A DNA stretch of 64,000 bases from Lithodes maja (GCA_037953745.1 JBAKBP010012358.1:1-64000); one strand, 5' to 3'; shown: positions 1-10,019, numbered from the stretch's first letter. Notes: generated by a model from the sequence alone, not told the origin. Program-made: numbers and translations.

Positions 1-244
1 CTGATTATTCGTTATCACAGGTGTTTATTATACTTTGGCCATCAAATCTTAGGTCTTGTGTCACTTTCACTTTGACAAATATGCTTTAGAGAGTGTCACT
101 GTCACTGATAATGCTCATTTTCACTCGATACCGTACATTTTATTAGTAATTGAGGTAGGTTATTGTTGTATTAGGCACTGATTATTCATTATCACAGGTG
201 TTTATTATACTTTGGCCATCAAATCTTAGGTATTGTGTCACTTT
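1..244. repeat. Tandem satellite units, about 177 bp, in left arm of first piggyBac element
   Basis: One full unit (1-177) and the start of a second (178 on) of an AT-rich repeat beginning CTGATTATTCRTTATCACAGG. The same unit forms a longer array at about 3995-4728 in the equivalent place of the second piggyBac element. In both, the array runs into the sequence around ATATGATTTGTAAACG just 3' of the transposase gene, so it is an internal part of the element. The left limit lies outside the window. Confidence 0.85.
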
Positions 245-518
245 CACTTAGTTATATGATTTGTAAACGTTTTATATACAATTTATTGTGTCTTTTTTCA
301 CTGATTGATATATTTCTATAGGTTCTAATCATATGAATGTCACTTGGTATATACATATGTGTCACTTTCACATATTATTATGGTGGAATTGTATTTGTAT
401 CAATTTTCTCATAATACTTGACTTTTTGATTATAATACATTGGTTTTCTTCCACTTTTTGCCTATATATAATTATAGTGTACATATTGTCATTTTATTTG
501 GCAATTTCAGTATGATTA

Positions 519-3425
519 TTAGAACTCCTGCTTGGTGTGGTAAGCAGCGAAGCACCCTACAGCACAGAGTGCCACCTTGCACTCCACACACTCCGTGGTT
601 GACTTTTTACCTGGGTGCGGCCTCACCCTGCTGTGGTAGCAGACATGGCACCGCTTCTGATTTGTTCTTCCTGCTGCATTCTGAGGAAAGAAACCAAGCT
701 GGTGCCTAAGCAGGTATGGAGCAGACTGCAAGCGGTCGATAACGGCGGGCCCAGGATGTGCCACTGCCCTCTGTGGCGTAGCATACTTCTCCAGGAGCCC
801 CGTCAACACCTGCTTTTGGAACCTCCGCAGGCTATTGAACTTCAGGGGTGGGTTCTCATTCCGAAGCCTGTATATATTATAGGCATTCAGAATTGACATG
901 TCCACCATATGCAGAAAGAACTTTTTGTACCATCTGCACGAGGTACGCAGGCAGTCAATGAAGCCTATCTGCATGTCGGACTTGTCCACCAGCCTCATGT
1001 TGACGTTGTAGTCCAGGACAGTATCGGGCTTGGTCACCCTGGCCTGGGTGCGGCGATCCACCTTGCCAGTCTCCACCATTTCCCCCTTGTGGATGGTGGT
1101 CAGGAGGTTGACCTTCCGCTGGTCGTGCCAGTGGATAGCCAGAATGGGCCCCGACTTCTTCCTGAAGACATCACCTTTTTTGGTCTTTGCAGGGAAAGTT
1201 GGCATGCCCTTCCTTTTCCCTCGTACTGTGCCTACAGTCCCCGTCTTGCGCTCATGCAGGTACTGTGAGAGAGTGGGGGACGTGTAATAGTTGTCCGTGT
1301 AGAGGACGTGATTCTTATGGAAGTAGCGGTCCATCATGGCTTGCACCACTGCTCCGCCAAAGCCAATGAGGGGGTCCACAAGCACGTCCCCTTCCTTCCC
1401 GCTGTAGACCAGGAAGTCCAGGACATAGCCAGTTTGGCAGTCGCACAGCACAAAGAATTTTATGCCAAAGCGATGTCTTTTGGAGGGGATGTACTGCCGG
1501 AAGCTGAGTTTTCCCCGGAACAGCACAAGAGACTCGTCAATGACGACCTTGCGGAAGGGCTTGAAGTAGGAGGTGAAGCGGTCTCGCATCATCTCATACA
1601 ACGTCCTAATCTTCCACAGCTTGTCTGGGCGGTGGACGTCAGTGTTGGTGACAAGATGGAGCGCTGCGAGGATATCAAGGTACCGGTCGCGAGCCATATA
1701 TTTCCCGAAGGCAGGGGTTGAAATCAGATCATTGGTGATCCAATAGTCAGGCAACCTATGCTTCCTGACATGAGGCATTAGCATGGTGAGTGCCAGGAAC
1801 ACCATGAATTCTTTATGAGTCACTGGGGTCCACTTCCTCATATGGCCCTTGGTCACCTTGCCCAAAAAGTGTACCTGGAATTGGTGCTGCTTGTTTGTCT
1901 CTTTGACAACATAGCCTACCACCGCCTCATCAAAGAATGCCTCAAATAGTTCGTGTGGTGGAGCATTGGGGCCTGCAGGAAAATTGGGGGTAATGCCTGA
2001 ACCCTCCAGTGCCTCATCAAAAGCTGGCACATCAGGGTTGTATCCATCCCCATCAACTACGTCTTGCCACTGAAAAACGTAGAATGGGTCTTGTCTACGC
2101 TGACGAGGAGCTCCAACTGGTAGCCCAGTACGCCCACGGCCAACTCGGGAGGCGCGCGCCCTAGGGCGGCGGCGAGGGCGTCGGTCAGGGCGGCGGCCAG
2201 GGCGGCGGGCAGAAAGACGGGCAGCACGAAGCCGGGCCAAGCGGGTGGGTCGAGGGTCGTCGATGTCCATATAGTCATCGTCATCGTCAGAGTGGTCATC
2301 TTGCCCTGACGGTGGACCTATGTAATCATGGCCAGAGTCTTCAGAGCGGTGCCCTTCATCATCAGTGGCCCCCACATAATCTGGCGGGGAACCAGTGATG
2401 CGTGGGCGGCGTGCGGGTGGGCGAGGTGGGGAAGGAGTGACAGGTGAGGCTGTGTCCTCCCGAGGTCCCGGGCTCCTTGGCCTGCGACGAGTCACAGAAA
2501 GCAATGATTCACTTTCACTAGGCCCAGGTATTGGTGATGCGAGCTCAAATACTTCTGCAGGAAGACATGTTGAAGGCGGGAGAGGTGGGGAGGACCGTGG
2601 GGAAAGTTGCGGGGACGTATGGCTGGGGCCGGCAGGGGTGGACGCCGCCGCGGGAGCCTCAAACAAAACTCTCTTACTTTTCTTAATTTTCTTAGTATAT
2701 TTTCTACCTTTCCCCTTTTCGGCAGCAGTATGTCTCCTGTCGGGGGACCTAGGAGGCAAATAGGCCGAAAGTGGGGGGTCCTCAACCCTTGGCAATGGTG
2801 GGGGTGGTGGGGAAGAATGCGGGGCATCCGGGTCATCTTGGGTGGCGTGGGTAGATAAGGGAGACAATGGCGGTCGAGAAGGGTCACCACGCTGACCCTC
2901 ACTCACAGCCTCATCCTCACCAAGTATTTTAGCTTGTTCCCTAGCTGCCGCGGCCGCCTTTTCAAGTATTTTTAACTTGTAGAAATGGAGCTTGAAAGGC
3001 GGTTTACCTGGGGAAGGGCTTGGAGTCGTGTCACTTATGCGAAATTTGGTGAGTGACCTTGAACTCTCCCACTCACTCACTCTCGCAAGTTCACTTTCTT
3101 TAGGTAAACCAGCTCCCTCAACAACTGGTACATCACCTTCATCACTCTCATCACTCTCAAATTCTTTCGCAAATCCCCGGAATTGTTCTTTATCACTCTC
3201 ATGGCCATAATCACTCGACTTATAATTACTCGAGTGGTCACTCACTTCTTCATCAATCTTATGCTTGGCATCAGCTTTCTCATAAAGTCTCAAAGTCGTC
3301 TCAATACCTCCGGGAGATAACACATTTAGGCGATGGCGTCGGGGTAAGGCACGACGCACTATCAAGGGCGTCGTAGGAAGCACGATGTCGGACACGGCGG
3401 AATCACTATTTGGTGTACTGTCCAT
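519..3425 (-). CDS. piggyBac-like transposase with long disordered N-terminus, copy 1
   Basis: 968 aa. Residues 1-440 are low complexity: acidic/serine stretches, proline-rich runs, an acidic cluster near 375-390 and an arginine-rich patch at 395-445. This is far longer than the N-terminus of classic piggyBac transposases (about 600 aa in total). Residues about 447-880 are the DDE_Tnp_1_7 type core. The three catalytic aspartates are visible: D630 in VVIDES, D711 in YTDNYYTS and D814 in RLVDKSD. The C-terminus has a cysteine-rich zinc-binding domain with C926, C929, C946, C949, C954, C958 and H963. Such transposases cut and paste at TTAA. The start matches the aligned start in copy 2 (MxSTPNSDSAV). 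There is no stop or frameshift, so it could encode active protein. Activity is inferred, not shown. Confidence 0.9.
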   Translation of the reverse strand: MDSTPNSDSAVSDIVLPTTPLIVRRALPRRHRLNVLSPGGIETTLRLYEKADAKHKIDEEVSDHSSNYKSSDYGHESDKEQFRGFAKEFESDESDEGDVPVVEGAGLPKESELARVSEWESSRSLTKFRISDTTPSPSPGKPPFKLHFYKLKILEKAAAAAREQAKILGEDEAVSEGQRGDPSRPPLSPLSTHATQDDPDAPHSSPPPPPLPRVEDPPLSAYLPPRSPDRRHTAAEKGKGRKYTKKIKKSKRVLFEAPAAASTPAGPSHTSPQLSPRSSPPLPPSTCLPAEVFELASPIPGPSESESLLSVTRRRPRSPGPREDTASPVTPSPPRPPARRPRITGSPPDYVGATDDEGHRSEDSGHDYIGPPSGQDDHSDDDDDYMDIDDPRPTRLARLRAARLSARRPGRRPDRRPRRRPRARASRVGRGRTGLPVGAPRQRRQDPFYVFQWQDVVDGDGYNPDVPAFDEALEGSGITPNFPAGPNAPPHELFEAFFDEAVVGYVVKETNKQHQFQVHFLGKVTKGHMRKWTPVTHKEFMVFLALTMLMPHVRKHRLPDYWITNDLISTPAFGKYMARDRYLDILAALHLVTNTDVHRPDKLWKIRTLYEMMRDRFTSYFKPFRKVVIDESLVLFRGKLSFRQYIPSKRHRFGIKFFVLCDCQTGYVLDFLVYSGKEGDVLVDPLIGFGGAVVQAMMDRYFHKNHVLYTDNYYTSPTLSQYLHERKTGTVGTVRGKRKGMPTFPAKTKKGDVFRKKSGPILAIHWHDQRKVNLLTTIHKGEMVETGKVDRRTQARVTKPDTVLDYNVNMRLVDKSDMQIGFIDCLRTSCRWYKKFFLHMVDMSILNAYNIYRLRNENPPLKFNSLRRFQKQVLTGLLEKYATPQRAVAHPGPAVIDRLQSAPYLLRHQLGFFPQNAAGRTNQKRCHVCYHSRVRPHPGKKSTTECVECKVALCAVGCFAAYHTKQEF

Positions 3426-3470
3426 GATGGCGTCGGGGTAGATACTGTTGTTGTGGCGTCGTTGACGCCG

Positions 3471-3482
3471 GGTGGCGCCACC
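3471..3482. promoter_or_regulatory. Perfect 12-bp palindrome upstream of transposase start (copy 1)
   Basis: GGTGGCGCCACC lies 46 bp upstream of the start codon, between it and the right terminus. An identical palindrome sits the same distance upstream in copy 2 (7935-7946). It could bind a regulator or transposase. No function can be read from sequence alone. Confidence 0.35.
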
Positions 3483-3824
3483 TACCGCCCCATCATCACA
3501 AAATGTGCGCGCGGCTTTCGAAAATCAAGCACGAAAGCAAGGGGCGTACATGAGGCCATCCGGGTTGCGCGGGCCGAGTATGTTATGGGCGTATATGAGG
3601 TCATCCGGGTTGGAGGGGTTAACCCTCCAGCCCCGGGGGCTATAGCTCGCGACTGTGCTGCGGTACCGGGTGTTTTGACGATCTTTGGCCTATGTTAACT
3701 ACTCTGTAAGTCAATGAATATGGCATGTAATGTTGTGAATAAAAAAGAATAATGTTCCACAAACCTTCCTCTGTCGAATGGCGTTGAGTAGAGATCTCTA
3801 GCCCCTCTGGTTGCATAATGGTGA

Positions 3825-3880
3825 GCGCGGGAAGACGAGTGCTTTTTTATGCGGCAAATTCTTCCCGCGTTCGAACGCGT
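3825..3880. repeat. Hairpin and palindrome near proposed left end of piggyBac copy 2
   Basis: GCGCGGGAAGA and TCTTCCCGCG form an inverted pair around a T-rich loop. They are followed at once by the perfect 14-bp palindrome CGCGTTCGAACGCG. The segment is GC-rich, unlike the AT-rich satellite that follows. It may be a subterminal binding region, but that is a guess. Confidence 0.4.
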
Positions 3881-3994
3881 CGCCCCGGCCATGGCTACGA
3901 CGCACCTAGCCGCTCGTCGCGCCAAAGTATTTATCTCCCTTAGACGATTTTAGTGTTTGATATTGAGAATGTGATGTTTATTTGATATTTTCTA

Positions 3995-4728
3995 GTTATT
4001 TTGAGGCCAATTATATAAAATATGTTTATTAGGGTATCACTGTCACTGATATTGCTAATTTTCACTCGATACCGTACATTTTATTAGTAATTGAGGTAGG
4101 TTATTGTTGTATTAGGCACTGATTATTCATTATTACAGGTGTTTATTATTCTTTGGTCATCAAGTATTGTGTCTTGTGTCACTTTCACTTTGATAAATAT
4201 GCTTTAGAGTGTCACTGATAATGCTCATTTTCACTCGATACCGTACATTTTATTAGTAATTGAGGTAGGTTATTGTTGTATTAGGCACTGATTATTCGTT
4301 ATCACAGGTGTTTATTATACTTTGGCCATCAAATATTAGGTCTTGTGTCACTTTCACTTTGACAAATATGCTTTAGAGAGTGTCACTGTCACTGATAATG
4401 CTCATTTTCACTCGATACCGTACATTTTATTAGTAATTGAGGTAGGTTATTCATGTTATTGTTGTATTAGGCACTGATTATTCGTTATCACAGGTGTTTA
4501 TTATACTTTGGCCATCAAATATTAGGTCTTGTGTCACTTTCACTTTGACAAATATGCTTTAGAGAGTGTCACTGTTACTGATAATGCTCATTTTCACTCG
4601 ATACCGTACATTTTATTAGTAATTGAGGTAGGTTATTGTTGTATTAGGCACTGATTATTCGTTATCACAGGTATTTATTATACTTTGGCCATCAAATATT
4701 AGGTCTTGTGTCACTTTCACTTAGTTAT
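3995..4728. repeat. Tandem satellite array, about 169-186 bp units, in piggyBac copy 2
   Basis: Unit starts (CTGATTATTCRTTAT) fall at 4119, 4288, 4474 and 4651, with a partial unit before 4119. Spacings are 169, 186 and 177 bp. The length differences come from the loss of CTGTCA-type segments and the gain of a TCATGTTAT stretch. It is the same family as 1-244 and lies just 3' of the transposase gene. Confidence 0.9.
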
Positions 4729-4991
4729 ATGATTTGTAAACGTTTTATATACAATTTATTGTGTCTTTTTTCACTGATTTATATATTTCTATAGGTTCTA
4801 ATCATATGAATGTCACTTGGTATATACATATGTGTCACTTTCACATATTATTATGGTGGAATTGTATTTGTATCAATTTTCTCATAATACATGACTTTTG
4901 TATTACAATAAATTGGTTTTCTTCCACTTTTTGCCTATATATAATTATAGTGTACATATTGTCATTTTATTTGGCAATTTCAGTATGATTA

Positions 4992-7889
4992 TTAGAACTC
5001 CAGCTTGGAGTGGTAATCAAAGAAGCACTCTAAAGCACAGAGTGCCACCTTGCACTCCACACACTCCATGGTTGACTTTTTACCTGGGTTCGGCCTCACC
5101 CTGCTGTTGTAGCAGACATGGCACCGCTTCTGCTGTGTTCTTCCTGATTCATTCTGAGGCAGGGAACCAAGCCTGTGCCTAATCAAGTATTGAGCAGCCT
5201 GCAAGCGGTCGATAACGGCGGGCCCAGGATGTGCCACTGCCCTCTGTGACGTACCATACTTCTCCAGGAGCTCCGTCAACACCTGCTTTTGGAACCTCCG
5301 CAGGCTATTGAACTTCAGGGGTGTGTTCACATTCCGAAGCTTGTATATATTGTATGCATTCAGAACTGACATGTCCACCATATGCAGAAAGAACTTTTTG
5401 TACCATCTGCACGAGGTACGCAGGCAGTCAATGAAGCCTATCTGCATGTCGGACTTGTCCACCAGCCTCATGTTGATGTTGTAGTCCAGGACAGCATCGG
5501 GCTTGGTCACCCTGGCCTGGGTGCGGCGATCCACCTTGCCAGTCTCCACCATTTCCCCCTTGTGGATGGTGGTCAGGAGGTTGACCTTCCGCTGGTCGTG
5601 CCAGTGGATAGCCAGAATGGGCCCCGACTTCTTCTTGAATACATCACCTTTTTTGGTCTTTGGAGGGAAAGGTGGCATGCCCTTCCTTTTCCCTCGTACT
5701 GTGCCTACAGTCCCCGTCTTGCGCTCATGCAGGTACTGTGAGAGAGTGGGGGACGTGTAATAATTGTCCGTGTAGAGGACGTGATTCTTATGGAAGTAGC
5801 GGTCCATCATGGCTTGCACCACTGCTCCGCCAAAGCCAATGAGGGGGTCCACAAGCAAGTCCCCTTCCTTCCCACTGTAGACCAGGAAGTCCAGGACATA
5901 GCCAGTTTGGCAGTCGCACAGCACAAAGAATTTTATGCCAAAGCGATGTCTTTTTGAGGGGATGTACTGCCGGAAGCTGAGTTTTCCCCGGAACAGCACA
6001 AGAGACTCGTCAATGACGACCTTGCGGAAGGGCTTGAAGTAGGAGGTGAAGCGTTCGCGCATCATCTCATACAACGTCCTAATCTTCCACAGCTTGTCTG
6101 GGAGGTGGACGTCAAGGTTGGTGACAAGATGGAGCGCTGCGAGGATATCAAGGTACCGGTCGCGAGCCATATATTTCCCGAAGGCAGGGGTGGAAATCAG
6201 ATCATTGGTGATCCAATAGTCAGGCAACCTATGCTTCTTGACATGAGGCATTAGCATGGTGAGTGCCAGGAACACCATGAACTCTTTATGAGTCACTGGG
6301 GTCCACTTCCTCATGTGGCCCTTGGTCACCTTGCCCAAAAAGTGGACCTGGAATTGGTGCTGCTTATTTGTCTCTTTGACAACATAGCCTACCACCTCCT
6401 CATCAAAGAAGGCCTCAAATAGTTCGTGTGGTGGAGCATTGGGGCCTGCAGGAAAATTGGGGGTAATGCCTGAACCCTCCAGTACCTCATCAAAAGCTGG
6501 CACATCAGGGTTGTATCCATCCCCATCAACTACGTCTTGCCACTGAAAAACGTAGAATGGGTCTTGTCTACGCTGACGAGGAGCTCCAGCTGGTGGCCCA
6601 GCACGCCCAGGGCCAACTCGGGAGGCGCGCGCCCTAGGGCGGCGAGGGCGTCGGCCAGGGCGGCGGGCAGCACGACGGGCAGCACGACGCCGGGCCAAGC
6701 GGATGGGTCGAGGGTCGTCGATGTCCATATAGTCATCGTCAGAGTGGTCATCTTGCCCTGACGGTGGACCTATGTAATCATGGCCAGAGTCTTCAGAGAG
6801 GTGCCCTTCATCATCAGTGGCCCCCACATAATCTGGCGGGGAACCAGTGATGCGTGGGCGGCGTGCGGGTGGGCGAGGTGGGGAAGGAGTGGCAGGTGAG
6901 GCTGTGTCCCCCCGAGGTCCCGGGCTCCTTGGCCTGCGACGAGTGACAGAAAGCAATGATTCACTGTCACTAGGCCCAGGTATTGGTGATGCGAGCTCAA
7001 AGACTTCTTCAGGAAGACATGTTGAAGGCGGGAGAGGTGGGGAGGACCGTGGGGAAAGTTGCGGGGACAGTTGCGGGGACGTATGGCTGGGGCCGGCCGG
7101 GGTGGACGCCGCGGGAGCCTCGAACAAAACTCTCTTACTTTTCTTAATTTTCTTCGTATATTTTCTACCTTTCCCCTTTTCGGCAACAGTATGTCTCCTG
7201 TCGGGGGACCTAGGAGGCAAATAGGCCGAAAGTGGGGGGTTCTCAACCCTTGGCAATGGTGGGGGTGGTGGGGAAGAATGCGGGGCATCCGGGTCATCTT
7301 GGGTGGCGTGGGTAGATAAGGGAGACAATGGCGGACGAGAAGGGTCACCACGCTGACCCTCACTCACAGCCTCATCCTCACCAAGTATTTTTGCTTGTTC
7401 CCTAGCTGCCGCGGCCGCCTTCTCAAGTATTTTTTGCTTATACAAATGTAGCTTGAAAGGCGATTTACCTGGGGAAGGGCTTGGAGTCGTGTCACTTATG
7501 CGAAATTTGGTGAGTGACCTTGAACTCTCCCACTCACTTACTCTCTCAAGTTCACTGTCTTTAGGTAAACCAGCTTCCTCAATAACTGGTACATCACCTA
7601 CATCACTCTCATCACTGTCAATTTCTCTCGCAAATCCCAGGAATTGCTCTTCTTTGTCACTCTCATGGCCATAATCACTCGACTTATAATTACTGGAGTC
7701 GTCACTGACTTCATCATCAACATTATGCTTGGCATCAGCTCGCTCATAAAGTCTCAAAGTCGTCTCAATACCTCCGGGAGATAACACATTTAGGCGATGC
7801 CGTCGGGGTAAGGCGCGACGAACAAGCAAAGGCGTCGTAGGAAGCACGGTATCGGACACAGCGGAATCACTATTTGGCGTACTCTCCAT
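4992..7889 (-). CDS. piggyBac-like transposase, copy 2
   Basis: 965 aa from the start at 7889, chosen because it aligns with copy 1. The frame is open 57 codons further upstream to 8060, but that stretch is the transposon arm and not conserved coding. The order is the same: disordered acidic, proline- and arginine-rich N-terminus (1-437), DDE core with D627, D708 and D811, and a C-terminal cysteine-rich domain (C923, C926, C943, C946, C951, C955). It differs from copy 1 by scattered substitutions and several in-frame indels, all in the disordered part (shorter acidic run, extra QLSP repeat, shorter arginine patch). Both frames stayed open while diverging, which suggests past selection for function. 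It is the sole gene of its transposon. Confidence 0.9.
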   Translation of the reverse strand: MESTPNSDSAVSDTVLPTTPLLVRRALPRRHRLNVLSPGGIETTLRLYERADAKHNVDDEVSDDSSNYKSSDYGHESDKEEQFLGFAREIDSDESDVGDVPVIEEAGLPKDSELERVSEWESSRSLTKFRISDTTPSPSPGKSPFKLHLYKQKILEKAAAAAREQAKILGEDEAVSEGQRGDPSRPPLSPLSTHATQDDPDAPHSSPPPPPLPRVENPPLSAYLPPRSPDRRHTVAEKGKGRKYTKKIKKSKRVLFEAPAASTPAGPSHTSPQLSPQLSPRSSPPLPPSTCLPEEVFELASPIPGPSDSESLLSVTRRRPRSPGPRGDTASPATPSPPRPPARRPRITGSPPDYVGATDDEGHLSEDSGHDYIGPPSGQDDHSDDDYMDIDDPRPIRLARRRAARRAARRPGRRPRRPRARASRVGPGRAGPPAGAPRQRRQDPFYVFQWQDVVDGDGYNPDVPAFDEVLEGSGITPNFPAGPNAPPHELFEAFFDEEVVGYVVKETNKQHQFQVHFLGKVTKGHMRKWTPVTHKEFMVFLALTMLMPHVKKHRLPDYWITNDLISTPAFGKYMARDRYLDILAALHLVTNLDVHLPDKLWKIRTLYEMMRERFTSYFKPFRKVVIDESLVLFRGKLSFRQYIPSKRHRFGIKFFVLCDCQTGYVLDFLVYSGKEGDLLVDPLIGFGGAVVQAMMDRYFHKNHVLYTDNYYTSPTLSQYLHERKTGTVGTVRGKRKGMPPFPPKTKKGDVFKKKSGPILAIHWHDQRKVNLLTTIHKGEMVETGKVDRRTQARVTKPDAVLDYNINMRLVDKSDMQIGFIDCLRTSCRWYKKFFLHMVDMSVLNAYNIYKLRNVNTPLKFNSLRRFQKQVLTELLEKYGTSQRAVAHPGPAVIDRLQAAQYLIRHRLGSLPQNESGRTQQKRCHVCYNSRVRPNPGKKSTMECVECKVALCALECFFDYHSKLEF

Positions 7890-7934
7890 GATGGCGTCGG
7901 GGTAGATACTGTTGTTGTGGCGTCGTTTACGCCG

Positions 7935-8068
7935 GGTGGCGCCACCTACCGTCCCATGATACCAAAAATGTACGCGCGGCCTTCGAAAGCACGCATGCAA
8001 GCAATGGGCGTTCAAGAGCCCATCCGGGTTGCGCGGGCCGAGGTTGTTATGGGCGTTCAAGAGCCCAT
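7935..8068. promoter_or_regulatory. Right subterminal region of piggyBac copy 2: palindrome plus two hairpins
   Basis: Holds GGTGGCGCCACC (7935-7946) and two exact 20-bp hairpins with ATGGGC/GCCCAT stems at 8004-8023 and 8049-8068. Each hairpin is followed by CCGGGTTG. The region must contain the transposase promoter and probably transposase binding sites. Copy 1 has the same layout with decayed hairpins. Confidence 0.4.
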
Positions 8069-8086
8069 CCGGGTTGGAGGGGTTAA

Positions 8087-8745
8087 TATTTTCCCAATTT
8101 TTTGTATGATCTTTAGCCTAGAGCAAATAGGCTAGGCCTAGATTCAATATTTATCTTCAAATATATCAACAAAATTTGTGGTACTGTATTAAAATAACAT
8201 TGAACCGATAATGTTAGTAACAGGCTTGAATTAACTAATATAATAATTTTAGATGTAATGTTAACCCCTTTTGCAGAGTCCAAACAAGAAGGTACAGCCA
8301 GAGGCCCAGAATTGCCAGAAAGCAAAGAAGAGTGGTTGTAGTTTACAGTGTACTTCTGACTTCTTTTCACATCTTGCAGAATGCAGTGCTGAGCTACAAT
8401 GTACAACTGTACAATTGTAGGCTACACACTGAGAAATTCAGAATAAAAATAGTCCTAGGCCTACAGTATGTGATCATCTAAATTAGCCTATCCCTATCTA
8501 AAATTCCCTAATCAAGCATAGGCTATTGGTAATTGGTAATATGACAATGGGCATAGGATTAGGCACCAAATATGAATATTGGCAGGACTGTACATCATTG
8601 ATGGAGGGGTCACTGTTAAATATCAGGCTTTCCTCTTTCCCTTCGGGTTGTCCAACCCGTAATAGGCCTACGTGCTTTTAGAAACTGGATTATAGCCCCT
8701 TTACCATTTGATTTATTTAGCTATGATTAAACTATTAATTACAAT
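8087..8745. other. No recognisable feature
   Basis: AT-rich sequence with GGCCTA-type motifs and no coding or element structure that I can support. Confidence 0.5.
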
Positions 8746-8952
8746 CAGGGTGTCAAACGAGACACCTAATCTATATTTTATAGTCACCATTAGTAAATTT
8801 ACAGTAACATTTATGTTCCACAGGTCTTATTATTCCCTTGTAAGTGATATTTTGGCCAAAACACTGAAACTTCACATATAAAATCTGCATTTCTATTTTC
8901 TTCTCAAATTCATTCCAATCTTAAAATCAGATTGTCCTGCTTTGACACCCTG
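8746..8952. mobile_element. Small MITE-like element with CAGGGTGTCAAA inverted ends
   Basis: 207 bp. It starts CAGGGTGTCAAACGAG and ends with the inverted TTTGACACCCTG, giving 12-bp perfect terminal inverted repeats. The interior is AT-rich and non-coding. Ends starting CAGGG suggest a hAT-type MITE, but I see no clean 8-bp target duplication. Confidence 0.5.
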
Positions 8953-9424
8953 TTTATATTTACAATACTAAGTACAGTATCAGTATAATAAGTACCGGTA
9001 CAATCCAAAATCATAACTTTGCTAACAATAATACGATAACCCCAATTTTAGTACCAAATTATCGGAAGTTAGCGATAATACGAGGATAACGATCACTATA
9101 AAAAAAATTAATACAAAAAATATATAAAATAACAAGGAAAACAAAACTTTAAAACCTATAGAAAATGCTTATTCATACGAAATCCAAGAATAAATAAACA
9201 TTTGAACAGGTTTTACAACTTTTTTACTAAAAAATTATAGGACTAAACAAATTAAAGTTATCGGAAGTTAACCCGGGAACGGCGAGAACACTCTTAAGAC
9301 GTTTTACTGGGCGACGGCGAGAAAGCTCTTAAGAGGAAAGGCCTAAATAAAAACTTAAAGGCCCCAGTAGCACTTAGATTTTTTTGTTTTCCCCCCTCCA
9401 TACCTCATATCACTCCTCCACATC

Positions 9425-9456
9425 CACTCCTCCCCCCCCCCCCCTCCCCCCCCCCT
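9425..9456. repeat. C-rich homopolymer tract
   Basis: Long runs of C interrupted by CT, inside the family H repeat. Low complexity; the exact length in the assembly may be unreliable. Confidence 0.8.
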
Positions 9457-9831
9457 TCAATTATCACCTATTTTCCGTTATTCCCTTATTCATTGGTATA
9501 TTTTCGTGTAAACATTTCCAAACCGATCCTAGGCTGTGGTCATGTGTGCGTTACGTAAGGTAGAGACCGAGAGAGTGTGAGGGAGTAGCTCAGTACTGCT
9601 TCAACCCTCGAGAGAAGAGGGTGTGAGGCCGGCTGGCTCACACTTGATGAATGAACCGCTCGCTAACAATTTGCGATTTTTACCATTTAAATGATATTCC
9701 CACTTGTTTTATTGTTGTTACAGGTTACTATCTTCATAGGGTAAGACGGGGTAATTTTGGCGTGGCGCTAATAATTTGCATTCAAACGCCGATATTTCCG
9801 AAACTATTGCATGGATTCGGCTGCAGTTTAG

Positions 9832-9945
9832 CTTAGGTTGTAGAGCAGTTTTGGTTTAGGTTGTAGAGCAAGTTTGGCTTAGGTTGTATAGCTAGTTTGG
9901 CTTAGGTTGTAGATCTAGTTTGGCTTAGGTTTTGTTGCAGTTTCG
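9832..9945. repeat. Five tandem 23-bp units
   Basis: CTTAGGTTGTAGAGCAGTTT-type units start at 9832, 9855, 9878, 9901 and 9924, the last one diverged. They lie within the left part of the TA-flanked element. Confidence 0.85.
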
Positions 9946-10019
9946 CGGGGCCTGGAGCCGGAGCCGGGGCTAGCGGCGCATCTGACGGTATGGTCGGGTG
10001 TTTGTGGGTGGTTTGTATG

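Larger units (their letters stand above)
1..3622 (-). mobile_element. piggyBac-type transposon, copy 1 (left end outside window)
   Basis: Contains a full transposase frame on the minus strand. Its right end reads CATCCGGGTTGGAGGGG followed by TTAA (3619-3622), matching the right end of the second copy at 8083. The last 200 bp carry two copies of a GRGGYCATCCGGGTTG motif. The left terminus is off-window because position 1 already lies inside the satellite array. TTAA target choice and the transposase family support piggyBac. Confidence 0.85.
3619..8086 (-). mobile_element. piggyBac-type transposon, copy 2, TTAA to TTAA
   Basis: The right end is CATCCGGGTTGGAGGGG plus TTAA (8083-8086). The proposed left end is CCCTCCAGCCCCGGGG directly after the TTAA at 3619-3622. 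That matches the reverse complement of the right end (CCCCTCCAACCCGG) over about 13 of 15 bases, allowing one gap. The interior is a GC-rich segment with hairpins (3623-3950), the satellite array, the transposase gene on the minus strand and a 190-bp right arm. The right arm holds two identical hairpins, ATGGGCGTTCAAGAGCCCAT at 8004-8023 and 8049-8068. The right end is firm. The left end is inferred from the TTAA and partial terminal match. Confidence 0.7.

Noticed and set aside
615..1721. Plus-strand open frames over the piggyBac gene
   Set aside because: Shadows of the transposase; the minus-strand protein has the catalytic residues and zinc cluster.
3995..4728. CRISPR-like array
   Set aside because: Units are contiguous long repeats with no unique spacers, inside a eukaryotic transposon.
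7890..8060. 57-codon N-terminal extension of the second transposase
   Set aside because: It lies in the transposon arm with hairpins; copy 1 has no corresponding open extension and the aligned methionine is at 7889.
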